Below, piece after piece: positions 1 to 10,035 of a stretch of 64,000 nucleotides of DNA. The position numbers were made by a program, and so were the translations under genes. The notes under the pieces were generated by a model. That model ran no database searches. It was given only the letters and a program-made list of their open reading frames with translations, and was not told the DNA's origin. The DNA comes from Cryomorphaceae bacterium (GTDB lineage Bacteria > Bacteroidota > Bacteroidia > Flavobacteriales_D > Parvicellaceae), in the NCBI GenBank assembly GCA_905182525.1, contig CAJJBV010000001.1, positions 62,001 to 126,000 of the forward strand, in the 5' to 3' direction. Within the stretch, counting starts at the first letter, position 1. The number at the start of each line of letters is the position of its first letter.

Positions 1-740
1 TGAACATTTAAAATTTGATTTATAATTGATCTAATTACTTTAATCTTGGAAATATTTTCTAAAAAACTATTATTTAATAGTGTGCTTATTATAACTTTTT
101 TAGGAATTTCTAAAGAGTTTTTTTTATGTATTTCAATTAGTTCATTTAACTGAGCAGCTATTAAAGAAATATCATTAACGTTAGTGTTTAATTTACCATT
201 GTAATTAAGACCATTTACATATATACATTTAAAGTTTTTATTAGTTATATTTTTATGTATTCGAATATAATTATCAATTTTATTAGAATTATTTTCTGAT
301 TTATGTATATCTAACAGATCCATTCTAACAGATCCGTTTAAATTATGATTTGAATTTATCCATTTTACCCAGCTAGATATTTGATCATTACTTGAATTGT
401 TATCAATATAAATATGTGTTTGAATAATCTCACTCATCACATTTTTAAAAATAGAATCAACTTCACATCCTGAATTAATATGAATACTATTTACACCATC
501 TTCTAATCTGCTTAAAATTTGGCTATTTAAATTCTTGGTTTGGTTAAATCTCCAGCATATTTGTGAAAGTTTTATTTTTTCCTCATTGAATATTGATTGT
601 GTAGTTTTTATGAATGGATCAATATTTCCATATTCAGTTTCCCAATTAAACTCATTTATGAGTTTATTGTTGATGTCGTCTAAAACTTTATTTTTCCATT
701 GATCAATGGTTGATTCATTAAATTCTGACCATAGGCTCAT
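1..740 (-). CDS. mutA: Methylmalonyl-CoA mutase small subunit, N-terminal part (runs off left edge)
   Basis: An open frame without stops runs from an ATG at 740 to the left edge, about 246 codons. The protein begins MSLWSEFNESTIDQWKNKV and reaches FLENISKIKVIRSI near the edge. Both resemble the small, non-catalytic subunit of methylmalonyl-CoA mutase, whose TIM barrel carries a motif of the form FFxEIAKxRAxR; here it reads FLENISKIKVIR. The known role is to pair with the B12-binding large subunit, which interconverts succinyl-CoA and methylmalonyl-CoA. The large subunit would be expected just beyond the left edge. The sequence is rather divergent for the family, so the identification rests on overall pattern. 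miaA follows in the same direction after 77 bases of AT-rich DNA with no obvious terminator. Confidence 0.7.
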   Translation of the reverse strand, partial: MSLWSEFNESTIDQWKNKVLDDINNKLINEFNWETEYGNIDPFIKTTQSIFNEEKIKLSQICWRFNQTKNLNSQILSRLEDGVNSIHINSGCEVDSIFKNVMSEIIQTHIYIDNNSSNDQISSWVKWINSNHNLNGSVRMDLLDIHKSENNSNKIDNYIRIHKNITNKNFKCIYVNGLNYNGKLNTNVNDISLIAAQLNELIEIHKKNSLEIPKKVIISTLLNNSFLENISKIKVIRSIINQILNV

Positions 741-817
741 AGAATTGTATTTAAAAATCTAAATATAAGAATTGAAATTCATTATCTATTATGAAAATAT
801 TTTTTAGAAAAAATTAA

Positions 818-1744
818 TTATGCTTTAATATTAATTAATATGGATTGAATTTCATTAATTGATTGGTTAATATCTGTATTTTCTATCCAATGATAGGTGG
901 GGTCTTTTTTGAACCATGTCATTTGTCTCTTTGCATATTTCTTAGTGTTGACTTTTATAAGTTCAATTGCATCATCTTTAGAAATATTTCCATTTAAAAA
1001 ATTAAAAACTTCATTATAACCAACAGTTTTTAAAGCATTTAAGTTTTTAAAGGCTCTTAAGCTCTTAACCTCTTCAAACAAACCATCTTCCACCATTTTA
1101 TCTACTCTTTGGTCAATATTTGAATAAAGTTTTTCTTTATCTAAATGCAATAAAAATTTAATTATTTTAAAAGATCTCTTTTTAATTTCAGATTTTAAAA
1201 AACTAGAATAGGGTTTTGAACTTATATAGCATACTTCAAGTGCTCGTATTAAACGCTGAGAGTTATTTAAATCAATTTTGTCATAGTGAATAGGGTCTAA
1301 TTGTTTTAATTTTTTTTGAAGACTTTCTAAACCATCTTTATTAAGTTTAGTATTTAAATGGTTTCTAATTTTTAAATCTTTGGGTAATTGATCTAAACCC
1401 TTACAAACAGCATCTACATACATTCCAGAACCACCCACTAAAAATGCTTTATTGTTATTAATAAAATATTTTTCTAAATCAATTATTATTTCTTTTTCAT
1501 AATCACCAGCAGAATAGATGTCATTAATAGACTTGTTATTAATAAAATAATGTGAAACCTCATTTAATTGTTTAGTAGATGGTTTGGCGGTTCCGATAGA
1601 CATCTCTTTATAAAATTGACGACTATCAGATGAAAATATGGATGTTTTATTTTTTTTAGCTAATTCTATAGATAATCTAGTTTTTCCAACAGCAGTTGGT
1701 CCAGATATTACTATTAATAAGGGTATTTTGGCATTATATTGCAA
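818..1744 (-). CDS. miaA: tRNA dimethylallyltransferase MiaA
   Basis: Transfers a dimethylallyl group to N6 of adenosine 37 in tRNAs that read codons starting with U. The 308-residue length is normal. The P-loop GPTAVGKT lies at residues 15-22, followed by the family signature SSDSRQFYKEMSIGTAKPS near residues 38-56. Further on come GGSGMYVDAV and QRLIRALEV, both typical of MiaA, and the C-terminus has RQMTWFKKD, the tRNA-contact segment. It shares strand with the mutA fragment and is divergent from guaA. A hydroxylase of the same modification family, MiaE, is encoded at 44366-44944. Confidence 0.97.
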   Translation of the reverse strand: MQYNAKIPLLIVISGPTAVGKTRLSIELAKKNKTSIFSSDSRQFYKEMSIGTAKPSTKQLNEVSHYFINNKSINDIYSAGDYEKEIIIDLEKYFINNNKAFLVGGSGMYVDAVCKGLDQLPKDLKIRNHLNTKLNKDGLESLQKKLKQLDPIHYDKIDLNNSQRLIRALEVCYISSKPYSSFLKSEIKKRSFKIIKFLLHLDKEKLYSNIDQRVDKMVEDGLFEEVKSLRAFKNLNALKTVGYNEVFNFLNGNISKDDAIELIKVNTKKYAKRQMTWFKKDPTYHWIENTDINQSINEIQSILINIKA

Positions 1745-1816
1745 AATATTTTAAATATTAGTTCAACAAATTTTCAAAGTATTCAGTAAGATTTAAATGG
1801 TTGATTAAATTTGTGC

Positions 1817-3343
1817 ATGGGTAAAAACTTACTAATACTAGATTTTGGATCTCAATATACACAATTGATTGCAAGAAGAGTTAGAGAATTGAACGTATAT
1901 TGTGAAATTCACCCTTATAATAAAATCCCTAATAACTTTAATTACAACGGAGTTATTCTTTCTGGAAGTCCTTGCTCAGTCACTCAAAATGATGCTCCAG
2001 TCCCAAATCTAAATTCCTTAATTAAAAATATTCCAATACTTGGAATTTGTTACGGTGCTCAATTTTTAGTTAAACATTTTGGTGGAGTTGTAGAAAGTTC
2101 TAAAACTAGAGAATATGGGAGGGCTAACTTATCTTTCTTTAATTCAGAAAACTCTTTATTTAAAAATATTCAAAGTAATTCTCAAGTGTGGATGTCTCAT
2201 GGAGATACTATAAAAAATCTTGCTAAAAACATGGCTAAATTAGCTAGTACTAATGATGTTGAAAATGCTGCATTTCAAATTAGTAATGAAAATATTTTTG
2301 GCATCCAATTTCATCCTGAAGTATTTCATTCAACTGATGGATTACAAATTATTAAAAATTTTGTTGTTAATATTTCCAAATGTTCAACTAATTGGACTCC
2401 AGATTCTTTTGTTGAAACTTCAATTAAAAATATTAAAAAACAGATAGGTACAGAAAAAGTAGTTTTAGGTATTTCTGGTGGAGTAGATTCTAGTGTTGCT
2501 GCTTTACTTTTACATAAAGCTATTGGTGAAAATCTACATTGTATTTTTGTAGATAATGGATTGCTACGAAAAAATGAATTTCAAGAAGTATTAAAACAAT
2601 ATGAATCTCTAGGTTTAAATATAAAGGGGGTAAATGCTAAAAAAGAGTTTTATAATTCTTTAAAAGGACTTTCTGATCCAGAAGAAAAAAGAAAAGCTAT
2701 TGGTAAAACCTTCATAGATATTTTTGATCTTGAAGCTAATGCAATTAAAAATGTTGACTGGCTAGCTCAAGGAACAATTTACCCAGATATTATTGAATCA
2801 GTTTCTGTAAATGGACCATCTGTAACTATAAAATCGCACCATAATGTTGGTGGTCTTCCAGATTATATGAAGTTAAAAATTATTGAACCTTTAAAATCTT
2901 TATTTAAAGACGAAGTAAGAAGAGTAGGTAGATCACTAAATCTGCCAAGTCAAATTTTAAATCGTCATCCATTTCCAGGTCCTGGTTTAGGAATAAGAAT
3001 TCTAGGTGAGATTACAGAACAAAAAATACATATTTTACAGGAAGTTGATCATATTTTTATAAGTGGGTTGAAAGAATATAATCTTTATGATAATGTTTGG
3101 CAAGCTGGAGCTATTTTCCTCCCAGTTCAATCTGTTGGAGTAATGGGTGATGAAAGAACTTATGAAAATGCTGTTGCTTTAAGAGCAGTTTCCTCTACTG
3201 ATGGAATGACTGCTGATTGGTGCCACTTGCCATATGAATTCTTATCAAAAATTTCTAACAGAATAATTAACAATGTGAAAGGAATTAACAGAGTTACTTA
3301 CGATATAAGTTCTAAGCCACCAGCAACTATCGAATGGGAATAG
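1817..3343 (+). CDS. guaA: GMP synthase (glutamine-hydrolysing)
   Basis: Converts XMP to GMP using ATP and glutamine. A class I glutamine amidotransferase domain comes first: DFGSQYT near residue 9, the nucleophile cysteine in ILGICYGAQ (about C78) and the His-Glu pair in QFHPEVFHS. Then follow the ATP pyrophosphatase domain with its PP-loop GISGGVDSS and the dimerisation domain ending in KPPATIEWE, the usual GuaA C-terminus. I chose the ATG at 1817 because homologues start [12 protein letters not shown]; an in-frame TTG two codons upstream at 1811 is the alternative. The last ten bases overlap the next gene, and guaA, the LysM protein and mltG look like one transcript. No purine riboswitch is visible in the short leader. 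Confidence 0.97.
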   Translation: MGKNLLILDFGSQYTQLIARRVRELNVYCEIHPYNKIPNNFNYNGVILSGSPCSVTQNDAPVPNLNSLIKNIPILGICYGAQFLVKHFGGVVESSKTREYGRANLSFFNSENSLFKNIQSNSQVWMSHGDTIKNLAKNMAKLASTNDVENAAFQISNENIFGIQFHPEVFHSTDGLQIIKNFVVNISKCSTNWTPDSFVETSIKNIKKQIGTEKVVLGISGGVDSSVAALLLHKAIGENLHCIFVDNGLLRKNEFQEVLKQYESLGLNIKGVNAKKEFYNSLKGLSDPEEKRKAIGKTFIDIFDLEANAIKNVDWLAQGTIYPDIIESVSVNGPSVTIKSHHNVGGLPDYMKLKIIEPLKSLFKDEVRRVGRSLNLPSQILNRHPFPGPGLGIRILGEITEQKIHILQEVDHIFISGLKEYNLYDNVWQAGAIFLPVQSVGVMGDERTYENAVALRAVSSTDGMTADWCHLPYEFLSKISNRIINNVKGINRVTYDISSKPPATIEWE

Positions 3344-5214
3344 ATAATTTTACATATCGATTTATAATTATTTTAAGTTTTCTCAATATTGGAATAAGTT
3401 TAAGATCTCAATCTGAGATTAGGTCTGAATTTATATTTCATACAGTTTCTAGAGGAGAAACTAGTTATGGGATATCCAAAAAATACCAAGTTGATTTAAA
3501 TGATTTTTTTAGTTCTAATCCTGAAGCATCAAAAGGACTTGTAAAGGGGCAAATTCTTAAAATACCAATAAAACCTTATATAAATAATGAATCTGGTTCA
3601 AATCAAGACAGCTTATTTAAGAAGCATGTAGTTTTAGAAGGAGAAACTTTATGGGCTATCGCTAAGATATATGGCGTACAAGTACCAATAATTAAATCAT
3701 ATAACCAGTTATTATCTAATGTCTTAAAAAAAGATCAGCTATTACTAATACCAAATATTTTAGCAGACACAACAGATATAATTAAGCCTTTAATTAAGTA
3801 TGTTGATCATCCTTTGCTGAATAAATGTGATACATTAATTATACATAATGTAAAAAAGAAGGAAACATTATACTCTATTTCAAAAAAATATAATTTAAGC
3901 ATTGATAAAATTATTTCTAATAATTTATTTCTAGAAGATGAAGGTCTTTTGAAAGATCAGAATTTAAGGATTAAACTAAGAATTAAAGACTGTTTAGACG
4001 ATAGTTTATTACAAACCATTGATAGTCTAAGTATTATAGACTCAATCAATTTTCAACCTAAAAAATTAAGAGTGTCGATTGTTTTACCATTTTTTATTGA
4101 TAAATCAGATTCAATAATTATAAATTGTTCTAAAAATACAGATTGCTCGATTGATAAAATGACTGAAAATTCTTTACAAATATATAATGGAGTTAAAATT
4201 GCAATGATTGAGCTTAAAAATTTAGGATATAATTTAGAACTTAATTTATTTGACACTAAATACGATACTAATTTTTTAAATAATATTTTAAATGATAGTA
4301 TTTTTAAATTATCTAATCTAATAATAGGACCACTTTACTCAAAAAACATAAAAATTACTAGAAAATTTTCTAAAATAAATAATATTCCGATGATATCTCC
4401 TTATAATATTCCAAGTCAAGGTTTATTTAACTATCCAAATTTGTTTAAAATTTTCCCATCTAGATCTACACAATCTAAGGAGATGGCTAAATACATAAAA
4501 AATAATAACTCTAATGATAATATCTTGGTTATTACAGATTCAAAGGACATCAAAAGTAGTGTATACAGTAATATTTTTTCTGATGTTTTTAATTCTAATT
4601 TATTCAATACTGATTCTGTTATTTTAGAAGATTCAATTACTAAAAAAGATTCAATATTTTTTAATGACTCATTAACACCAATTTCATTAATAAGAGGGGA
4701 AGATTGGTCATTTATTTTAAATAAATTATCTAGTAATAAAAAAAATATAATTGTTTTATGTTCAAACCAAATTCCTTTTTTAACATATTCTTTTAATCAA
4801 ATTATAGAATTTTCAAATTCAAAAGATCATTACAAGTCAAAATTCATAATCTTTGGTTTTGAAGATTTATATAGAATGAAAACTATTGATATTAAATATA
4901 AAAACAAATTTAACCTTCACTTCGCATCTAAAGGAATTTTGGATTACAAATCTGAAAATGTTAAAATTTTCATAGAAAAATATCAAAAGGAATTTTCTTC
5001 TCAACCTACTAGTTTTTCATATTTAGGATATGATATTTTAAAATCAATGTTTCATAAATTCTACCCTTTTAATAATGAAATAAATGATGTTTACAATGGA
5101 GTACAATATGAGATTAATTTTGGCCGAATTGATTCAAATAGTGGATCAGAAAACAAGTCTGTAAATTTCTATAATATTACAGATTTTAAATTAGTTAAAT
5201 TATTGAAAAATTGA
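3334..5214 (+). CDS. LysM-repeat protein with periplasmic-binding-protein-like C-terminal domain
   Basis: A 626-residue exported protein. A hydrophobic N-terminal segment (about residues 8-22) looks like a signal peptide. Three LysM repeats follow, at about 35-78, 97-140 and 169-214, each with the pattern V-x-x-G/K-E-T-x-x-x-I-S/A-K-x-Y. LysM repeats bind peptidoglycan. The remaining part, about 240-620, has the look of a type 1 periplasmic-binding fold (segments such as [12 protein letters not shown] and [12 protein letters not shown]). Bacteroidota often have such a gene near guaA; its ligand is unknown to me. The start overlaps the end of guaA by ten bases and the stop overlaps the TTG start of mltG, so the three genes are probably translated from one message. 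Confidence 0.8.
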   Translation: MGIDNFTYRFIIILSFLNIGISLRSQSEIRSEFIFHTVSRGETSYGISKKYQVDLNDFFSSNPEASKGLVKGQILKIPIKPYINNESGSNQDSLFKKHVVLEGETLWAIAKIYGVQVPIIKSYNQLLSNVLKKDQLLLIPNILADTTDIIKPLIKYVDHPLLNKCDTLIIHNVKKKETLYSISKKYNLSIDKIISNNLFLEDEGLLKDQNLRIKLRIKDCLDDSLLQTIDSLSIIDSINFQPKKLRVSIVLPFFIDKSDSIIINCSKNTDCSIDKMTENSLQIYNGVKIAMIELKNLGYNLELNLFDTKYDTNFLNNILNDSIFKLSNLIIGPLYSKNIKITRKFSKINNIPMISPYNIPSQGLFNYPNLFKIFPSRSTQSKEMAKYIKNNNSNDNILVITDSKDIKSSVYSNIFSDVFNSNLFNTDSVILEDSITKKDSIFFNDSLTPISLIRGEDWSFILNKLSSNKKNIIVLCSNQIPFLTYSFNQIIEFSNSKDHYKSKFIIFGFEDLYRMKTIDIKYKNKFNLHFASKGILDYKSENVKIFIEKYQKEFSSQPTSFSYLGYDILKSMFHKFYPFNNEINDVYNGVQYEINFGRIDSNSGSENKSVNFYNITDFKLVKLLKN

Positions 5215-6254
5215 AAAAACTAATTTATTTTACTTCAATATTATTTTTTTCTTTTATTATTTATTTAATCTATCCCGTATGTAATCTTTATTTAAAAAAA
5301 GATAAAAAAGAAATAATTTGTAAATCAGAAAAAATCACTCTAAAAATTACTGAAGATATTTTTTTTAAAGAAATTGGAGATTTTCTTGTCAAGAATAATA
5401 TTTTAAAAAATTCAGAAACTTTTAATCGTTTAGTAGAGTTTAAAGATTATAACAATGAAATTCTAAAAAAAGGTAAATATATAATTAAAAAAAAATGGTC
5501 TAATAACACCCTTGTAAATCAACTTTTTCTAATGAGGAATTTGAATTTAGTTGATCTTTATATTCCCTCTGTAATGAACCTTGAGATAATTTCTGGTAAA
5601 ATATCATCCCAGGTAGGACTAGACTCTATTAAAATATTAGAAATTTTTAATGATTATAATATCCAAAAAAATCTTGGGTTTAATTCTTATACTTTTCCTT
5701 CAATTATAATCCCTAATACTTATGAAGTATTTGCTGATATTTCAGAACAAAAATTGATTGATCTATTAGCTTTTGAGTATAAAAAATTTTGGAATAAAAG
5801 TCGATTAAAAAAAGCTAAAAATTTAGGTCTAACCCAGTCTGAAATTTGCATTTTAGCATCAATTGTTCAAATGGAACAGCAAGTCAAATTTGATGAACAT
5901 TCAAAAATTGCAGGTTTATATATTAACAGATTAAAAAAAAACATGAAACTTCAAGCTGATCCAACAGTAAAATTTGCTTTGAACAAGCCTGGGTTAAGAA
6001 GACTTTATTATAAGCATTTAGAAATTGATTCTCCATACAATACGTATAAATATAAAGGTATCCCACCAGGTCCTATATGTATTCCAGATCCAAGAGTAAT
6101 TGATGCTGTTTTAAATTATTCTCAACACGATTATATTTTCATGTGTGCCAAGCCGTCATATTCTGGATATCATAATTTTTCCTCTTCTAACGCAGATCAT
6201 GAAAAATTTAAAAAGATGTATACAAGTTGGTTGACTTTAGAGAAAATCAACTAA
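5211..6254 (+). CDS. mltG: Endolytic peptidoglycan transglycosylase MltG
   Basis: Cleaves nascent glycan strands inside the chain, ending peptidoglycan polymerisation. The 347-residue protein has one N-terminal membrane segment (about residues 4-22), a LysM-like linker region and the YceG/MltG catalytic domain. The motif ILASIVQMEQ near residues 215-223 aligns with the family LASIVEKET, and E222 should be the catalytic glutamate. Later family motifs are present: AGLYINRLKKNMKLQADPTV and SPYNTYKYKGIPPGPI. The start is a TTG overlapping the stop of the LysM gene (TTGA), which fits translational coupling. The gene converges on menA with an 8-base overlap. Confidence 0.93.
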   Translation: MKKLIYFTSILFFSFIIYLIYPVCNLYLKKDKKEIICKSEKITLKITEDIFFKEIGDFLVKNNILKNSETFNRLVEFKDYNNEILKKGKYIIKKKWSNNTLVNQLFLMRNLNLVDLYIPSVMNLEIISGKISSQVGLDSIKILEIFNDYNIQKNLGFNSYTFPSIIIPNTYEVFADISEQKLIDLLAFEYKKFWNKSRLKKAKNLGLTQSEICILASIVQMEQQVKFDEHSKIAGLYINRLKKNMKLQADPTVKFALNKPGLRRLYYKHLEIDSPYNTYKYKGIPPGPICIPDPRVIDAVLNYSQHDYIFMCAKPSYSGYHNFSSSNADHEKFKKMYTSWLTLEKIN

Positions 6255-7146
6255 TTACAAGTCCAATTATTAAACTTAAAACACTACAACAAAAGCAGCT
6301 TAGTGCAACTGTTTTAAGCTGACTATCAAGTGTGTTATTTGAATGGTGTTTATTTAAAAAGTACATGTGTCTAATAATGAAAAATAATGGAGCAATAGAA
6401 AAGATATATTCATAAACATTAGTATAAATAACAATAGAGATAAATGATATGATTGAAAATACTAATAAGGTGAAATGATATATTTTAGATTTGTCTATTC
6501 CCATTTTCACTACTAAAGTTAATTTGTTGTTTTTTTTATCGTTTTCATAATCTCTCATATTATTTAAGTTTAGAACTCCACAACTCATAAATCCTGTAAA
6601 TAATGCCCCAGGAATGGTTAACCAATGAAAGTTTTTAGTAAATAAATAATAACTTCCAATAACACCTACAATCCCAAAGAAAATAAAAACAGATAAATCT
6701 CCAAATGCTTTGTATCCATAAGCAGACTTTCCAACAGTGTATTTAATAGCAGCTACAATAGCACTAACACCAAGACTTATAAATATCAATATTTTAAATA
6801 TTTCATCTTGGAAGACATTAAAAACTAGGTAAAACCCAATTATAAGAGATAAAATACTAAATATTACTATTGCAATTTTCATTTGGTATTTAGAAATTTT
6901 TCCAGATTGAACCATTCTTTGTTCTCCGATTCTGTTTTTGTCTGCATTTTTAATAGCATCTCCATAATCGTTGGCAAAATTGGAAAGTATTTGGAGTAAT
7001 AGAGTAGTGGTGAGAGTTAAAAGAAGTATTTTAAATGATAAATTTCCTTGGTTTATTAAAACCAAAGAAGCGGATAACAAAATACAGGAAAAAGCTAAGG
7101 GTAGTGTTCTTAGTCTTGCTGCTTTTATCCAATATTTAAATTTCAC
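6247..7146 (-). CDS. menA: 1,4-dihydroxy-2-naphthoate polyprenyltransferase MenA
   Basis: A UbiA-family membrane prenyltransferase that attaches the isoprenoid tail in menaquinone synthesis. The 299-residue protein has about eight or nine hydrophobic segments. The first Asp-rich motif is NFANDYGDAIKNAD, about residues 56-69, and the second is DYENDKKNNKLTLVVKMG. The GEQRMVQSG segment between them is characteristic of MenA rather than UbiA. It shares its strand with the small periplasmic protein gene upstream (13-base gap) and overlaps mltG tail to tail. Confidence 0.94.
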   Translation of the reverse strand: MKFKYWIKAARLRTLPLAFSCILLSASLVLINQGNLSFKILLLTLTTTLLLQILSNFANDYGDAIKNADKNRIGEQRMVQSGKISKYQMKIAIVIFSILSLIIGFYLVFNVFQDEIFKILIFISLGVSAIVAAIKYTVGKSAYGYKAFGDLSVFIFFGIVGVIGSYYLFTKNFHWLTIPGALFTGFMSCGVLNLNNMRDYENDKKNNKLTLVVKMGIDKSKIYHFTLLVFSIISFISIVIYTNVYEYIFSIAPLFFIIRHMYFLNKHHSNNTLDSQLKTVALSCFCCSVLSLIIGLVIS

Positions 7147-7158
7147 ATTCTAAAAGTA

Positions 7159-7635
7159 TTATCTTTTTCTTTCTCCCGTATAGTTATTTTGTTTTTTTCT
7201 TTCAGACTGTAATTTTTTAAATTCTCTTGTGGCTTGGTAGAATTTTGCTAATTTTTGAATGGGAAGTACTTTTTTAAATTTTTCATGGTATTTGATTTTA
7301 ATATCCATTTGTTCTTTACCAATTTGCATTCTAGCATCCAGAATTTCTTCTAATTCTTTGTCTGATAAATCCTCTGATTTCTTGTCCATTAAAATCATTC
7401 TTCCGTGAGCATTTTTATTTCTAATCTCTTTTAATTCTGCATTCATTTCGTTTACAACTGGCCAAAAATCTTGAGATTCTTCTGTGTTTAGGTCCATTTT
7501 AGTAGTGAAAAATGCAATTTTTCTAGCTTCTCTATTTTCTTTTTTCTCATTTGAATCGTTTTGAGCTGATAGAATGGTAGAGAATAGTGTAATAACTAAT
7601 ACAAAACTCAGTTTACTTATTTTATTAAATGGCAT
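7159..7635 (-). CDS. Small periplasmic Spy/CpxP-like helical protein
   Basis: A 158-residue protein with a signal peptide ending near SAQ (residues 22-24). The mature part is charged and almost entirely helical, with KIAFFTTKMDLNTEESQDFWPVVNEM and a run of Lys/Glu-rich helices. This pattern matches a Bacteroidota family of Spy/CpxP-like proteins often labelled as sensors of ECF-type sigma factors. I see no sigma factor gene beside it here. It may bind or protect misfolded envelope proteins, but this is inferred from the pattern only. It lies between menA and the transketolase C-terminal gene on the same strand. Confidence 0.6.
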   Translation of the reverse strand: MPFNKISKLSFVLVITLFSTILSAQNDSNEKKENREARKIAFFTTKMDLNTEESQDFWPVVNEMNAELKEIRNKNAHGRMILMDKKSEDLSDKELEEILDARMQIGKEQMDIKIKYHEKFKKVLPIQKLAKFYQATREFKKLQSERKKQNNYTGERKR

Positions 7636-7669
7636 AATAGATTATTATTAATATTCGTTTAAAAGCTAA

Positions 7670-8620
7670 TTATTTTCGGTTTAAAACACGGCGTGTAGCT
7701 TTAATAATATCCGAAGAATGTAAACCATATTTTTTCATTAAATCAGCTGGTTTTCCACTTTCTCCAAATTTATCGTTTACCGCAACAAACTCAATAGGAG
7801 CAGGGTTGTTTTTAGCTAGTAATTGCGCTATCGATTCACCCATTCCTCCTGCAATTTGATGTTCCTCTGCGGTAACTACACATTTTGTTTTAGCTACTGA
7901 TTTTAAGATGTTTTCATTGTCCAAAGGTTTAATGGTATGAATATTTATTAATTCTACAGATAATCCTTCTTTTGCTAAAGCTTGTGCTGCTTCTACAGCT
8001 TCCCACACTAAATGACCTGTAGCAAAAATTGAAACATCAGTACCTTCTTGAAGCAATAAAGCTTTTCCAATTTCAAAGGGAGTATTTTCAGGGATAAAAA
8101 TTGGAACTTTGGGTCTTCCAAATCTTAAATAAACTGGTCCAACATGATCTGCAATTGCTATTGTTGCTGCTTTTGTTTGATTGTAATCACAAGGATTTAT
8201 AACTGTCATTCCTGGTAACATTTTCATCATTCCAATATCCTCCAATACTTGATGTGTTGCACCATCTTCACCTAAAGTTAGTCCTGCATGAGATGCACAT
8301 AATTTTACATTTTTATTAGAATAGGCTATAGATTGACGAACTTGATCATAAACTCTACTAGTTGAGAAGTTTGCAAAAGTTCCAGTAAAAGGAATTTTAC
8401 CACCAATAGTCATTCCAGCAGCAATTCCCATCATATTAGCTTCAGCAATTCCAATTTGAAAAAATCTTTCGGGAAAATTATCTTTAAAATCATTCATTTT
8501 TAGTGATCCAGTTAAATCAGCACATAAGGCAACAACGTTTGGATTAGTTTTACCAAGTTGAGTTAAACCATCACCAAATCCTGATCTAGTGTCTTTATTT
8601 CCTAAAATTTCAAATTTCAT
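7670..8620 (-). CDS. Transketolase, C-terminal subunit
   Basis: The second half of a split transketolase (316 residues): the pyrimidine-binding domain (LCADLTGSLKM, then FFQIGIAEANMMGIAAGM with the catalytic Glu that activates thiamine diphosphate) and the C-terminal domain (SIFATGHLVWEAVEAAQ, TAEEHQIAGGMGE). With the N-terminal subunit it moves two-carbon units between sugar phosphates in the pentose phosphate pathway. The partner gene (10036-10884) lies upstream in the same direction, but a VWA gene stands between them. The start is 2 bases after the reconstructed stop of that gene, so the three are probably one operon. Confidence 0.94.
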   Translation of the reverse strand: MKFEILGNKDTRSGFGDGLTQLGKTNPNVVALCADLTGSLKMNDFKDNFPERFFQIGIAEANMMGIAAGMTIGGKIPFTGTFANFSTSRVYDQVRQSIAYSNKNVKLCASHAGLTLGEDGATHQVLEDIGMMKMLPGMTVINPCDYNQTKAATIAIADHVGPVYLRFGRPKVPIFIPENTPFEIGKALLLQEGTDVSIFATGHLVWEAVEAAQALAKEGLSVELINIHTIKPLDNENILKSVAKTKCVVTAEEHQIAGGMGESIAQLLAKNNPAPIEFVAVNDKFGESGKPADLMKKYGLHSSDIIKATRRVLNRK

Positions 8621-8622
8621 TT

Positions 8623-10000
8623 TTACAATTTTAAATTAATATTTTGATTGGAAGATATTTTAAAGTTTTTAATTATTGTTTGTGCAGTACTATTTGATCG
8701 ATCGCTTCTAAAACTAATAAAATAATTACCTGGCTGTATGTTCAAATTTTCAATTAAACTATTATTGATCAAAATCATATAACCAAATATTTTGCCCATT
8801 TTTTTTCAAAAACAATGATGCTGGACCCTTAGACTTATTTACATGAACAGTTCCATAATGAGGGATAATTATATCTGTTATTTGACTTTGCTTTATTTTA
8901 ACATCCTTAAAAATAATTCTTGGTATTGTTAATATTTCTAAATTATAATTACCCACTAGATATCTTTTAGTATTATTCATTTTATGAATATTCAAAATAT
9001 TAGAATTTTCATTGTTTTTTAAGATGGAGTTAATGCCTGTAAACTGACTTATTGATCCCTGCATTTTTAAATTCAATTCACCAGTAGGTGTACTTGCATT
9101 TATAATATTATGTTTACCTGGTATTAATTTCACACTGTCTACTATTACTTCTGGAACAGTATGAATTATAATTTTATATGTATATATAGGATCTAATGAT
9201 ATGGTGTCAGGGTTTTCATATCTATTCAAAGTATGCATATAAGTATGTAATAATTTACCATTTAATGAATTGTAAATACTCATAGTTACATCGCTTTCAG
9301 ATGGTATATTATACATATTATTTAAATTAACTTGAATAGTTGTGTTGTTTAAAGCTTGACTTATAACAAATTTTAATACACTTTTAAAAGAATCTTTATT
9401 CTCTGCGCTTAAAAATTCTCCAATGCATTGAAATTGATTTAAATAAGAAGTATCTAATCCAAGTCCAATTACAAAAGGTTTAAGTTTTATTTTTTTTTCT
9501 TTAAGGGCGATAGCAACTGCACAAGGGTCTTCATCACAAGCTTCGATACCATCTGTAATAAGAATAATAATATTTCTACAATTATCACATAGAGGGAAAT
9601 CATCGGCCGAATATTCTAAAGATCTTGCTATTGGAGTTGTTCCTTTAGGCTCAAGACCTCTTATTTTATCGATGATTTTGATGTAATTTTCATTTGCACT
9701 TGCAAAAGGAACTTCTAATTTAGTATCAGAACAGTCTTGTTCGTTTGGTGAAATTCTTGTTTGATGGCCATATATTCTTAGAGCTAATTCAATATTCTCA
9801 AGCATTTTTAAGCTATCCATAGTCTCTATCATCAATTCTTTTGCGATAGCTATTTTACTACTTTCTGCCCACTGAGCATTCATACTGTTAGAACCATCAA
9901 AAATAAATAGGATTCTTATTTTACCTTCATTGTTTTGAGTGTATACGTTTGTAATTAGGAAAGAACTAATTAAAGAAATAAAAAAATATTTGAAAAACAT
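8623..10000 (-). CDS. Exported VWA-domain protein, broken by one frameshift
   Basis: The uninterrupted frame runs from ATG at 10000 to a TAA at 8762-8764. However, the next frame continues without a stop from 8766 to a TAA at 8623-8625 and reads NNSLIENLNIQPGNYFISF onward, the sort of beta-sandwich ending expected for this family. Dropping base 8767 (or adding two bases) joins the halves into about 458 residues. A signal peptide (about residues 1-21) leads a VWA domain with the metal-ion adhesion site DGSNS (residues 35-39), GTTPIARSL and ITDGIEACDEDPC. The rest is repeated beta-sheet. Cysteines in the VWA domain suggest disulfides and an envelope location. The function is unknown; its place inside the transketolase operon is unusual. 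Confidence 0.8.
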
Positions 10001-10035
10001 ATAAATTAAATATTATTTAAAAAAAATCATTTATA

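Noticed and set aside
1745-1816. Purine riboswitch before guaA
   Set aside because: The leader is only about 70 bases, AT-rich and without the conserved core of known purine-sensing RNAs.
7159-7635. Sigma-factor regulator role of the Spy/CpxP-like protein
   Set aside because: No ECF sigma factor gene is next to it, so only the fold type is claimed.
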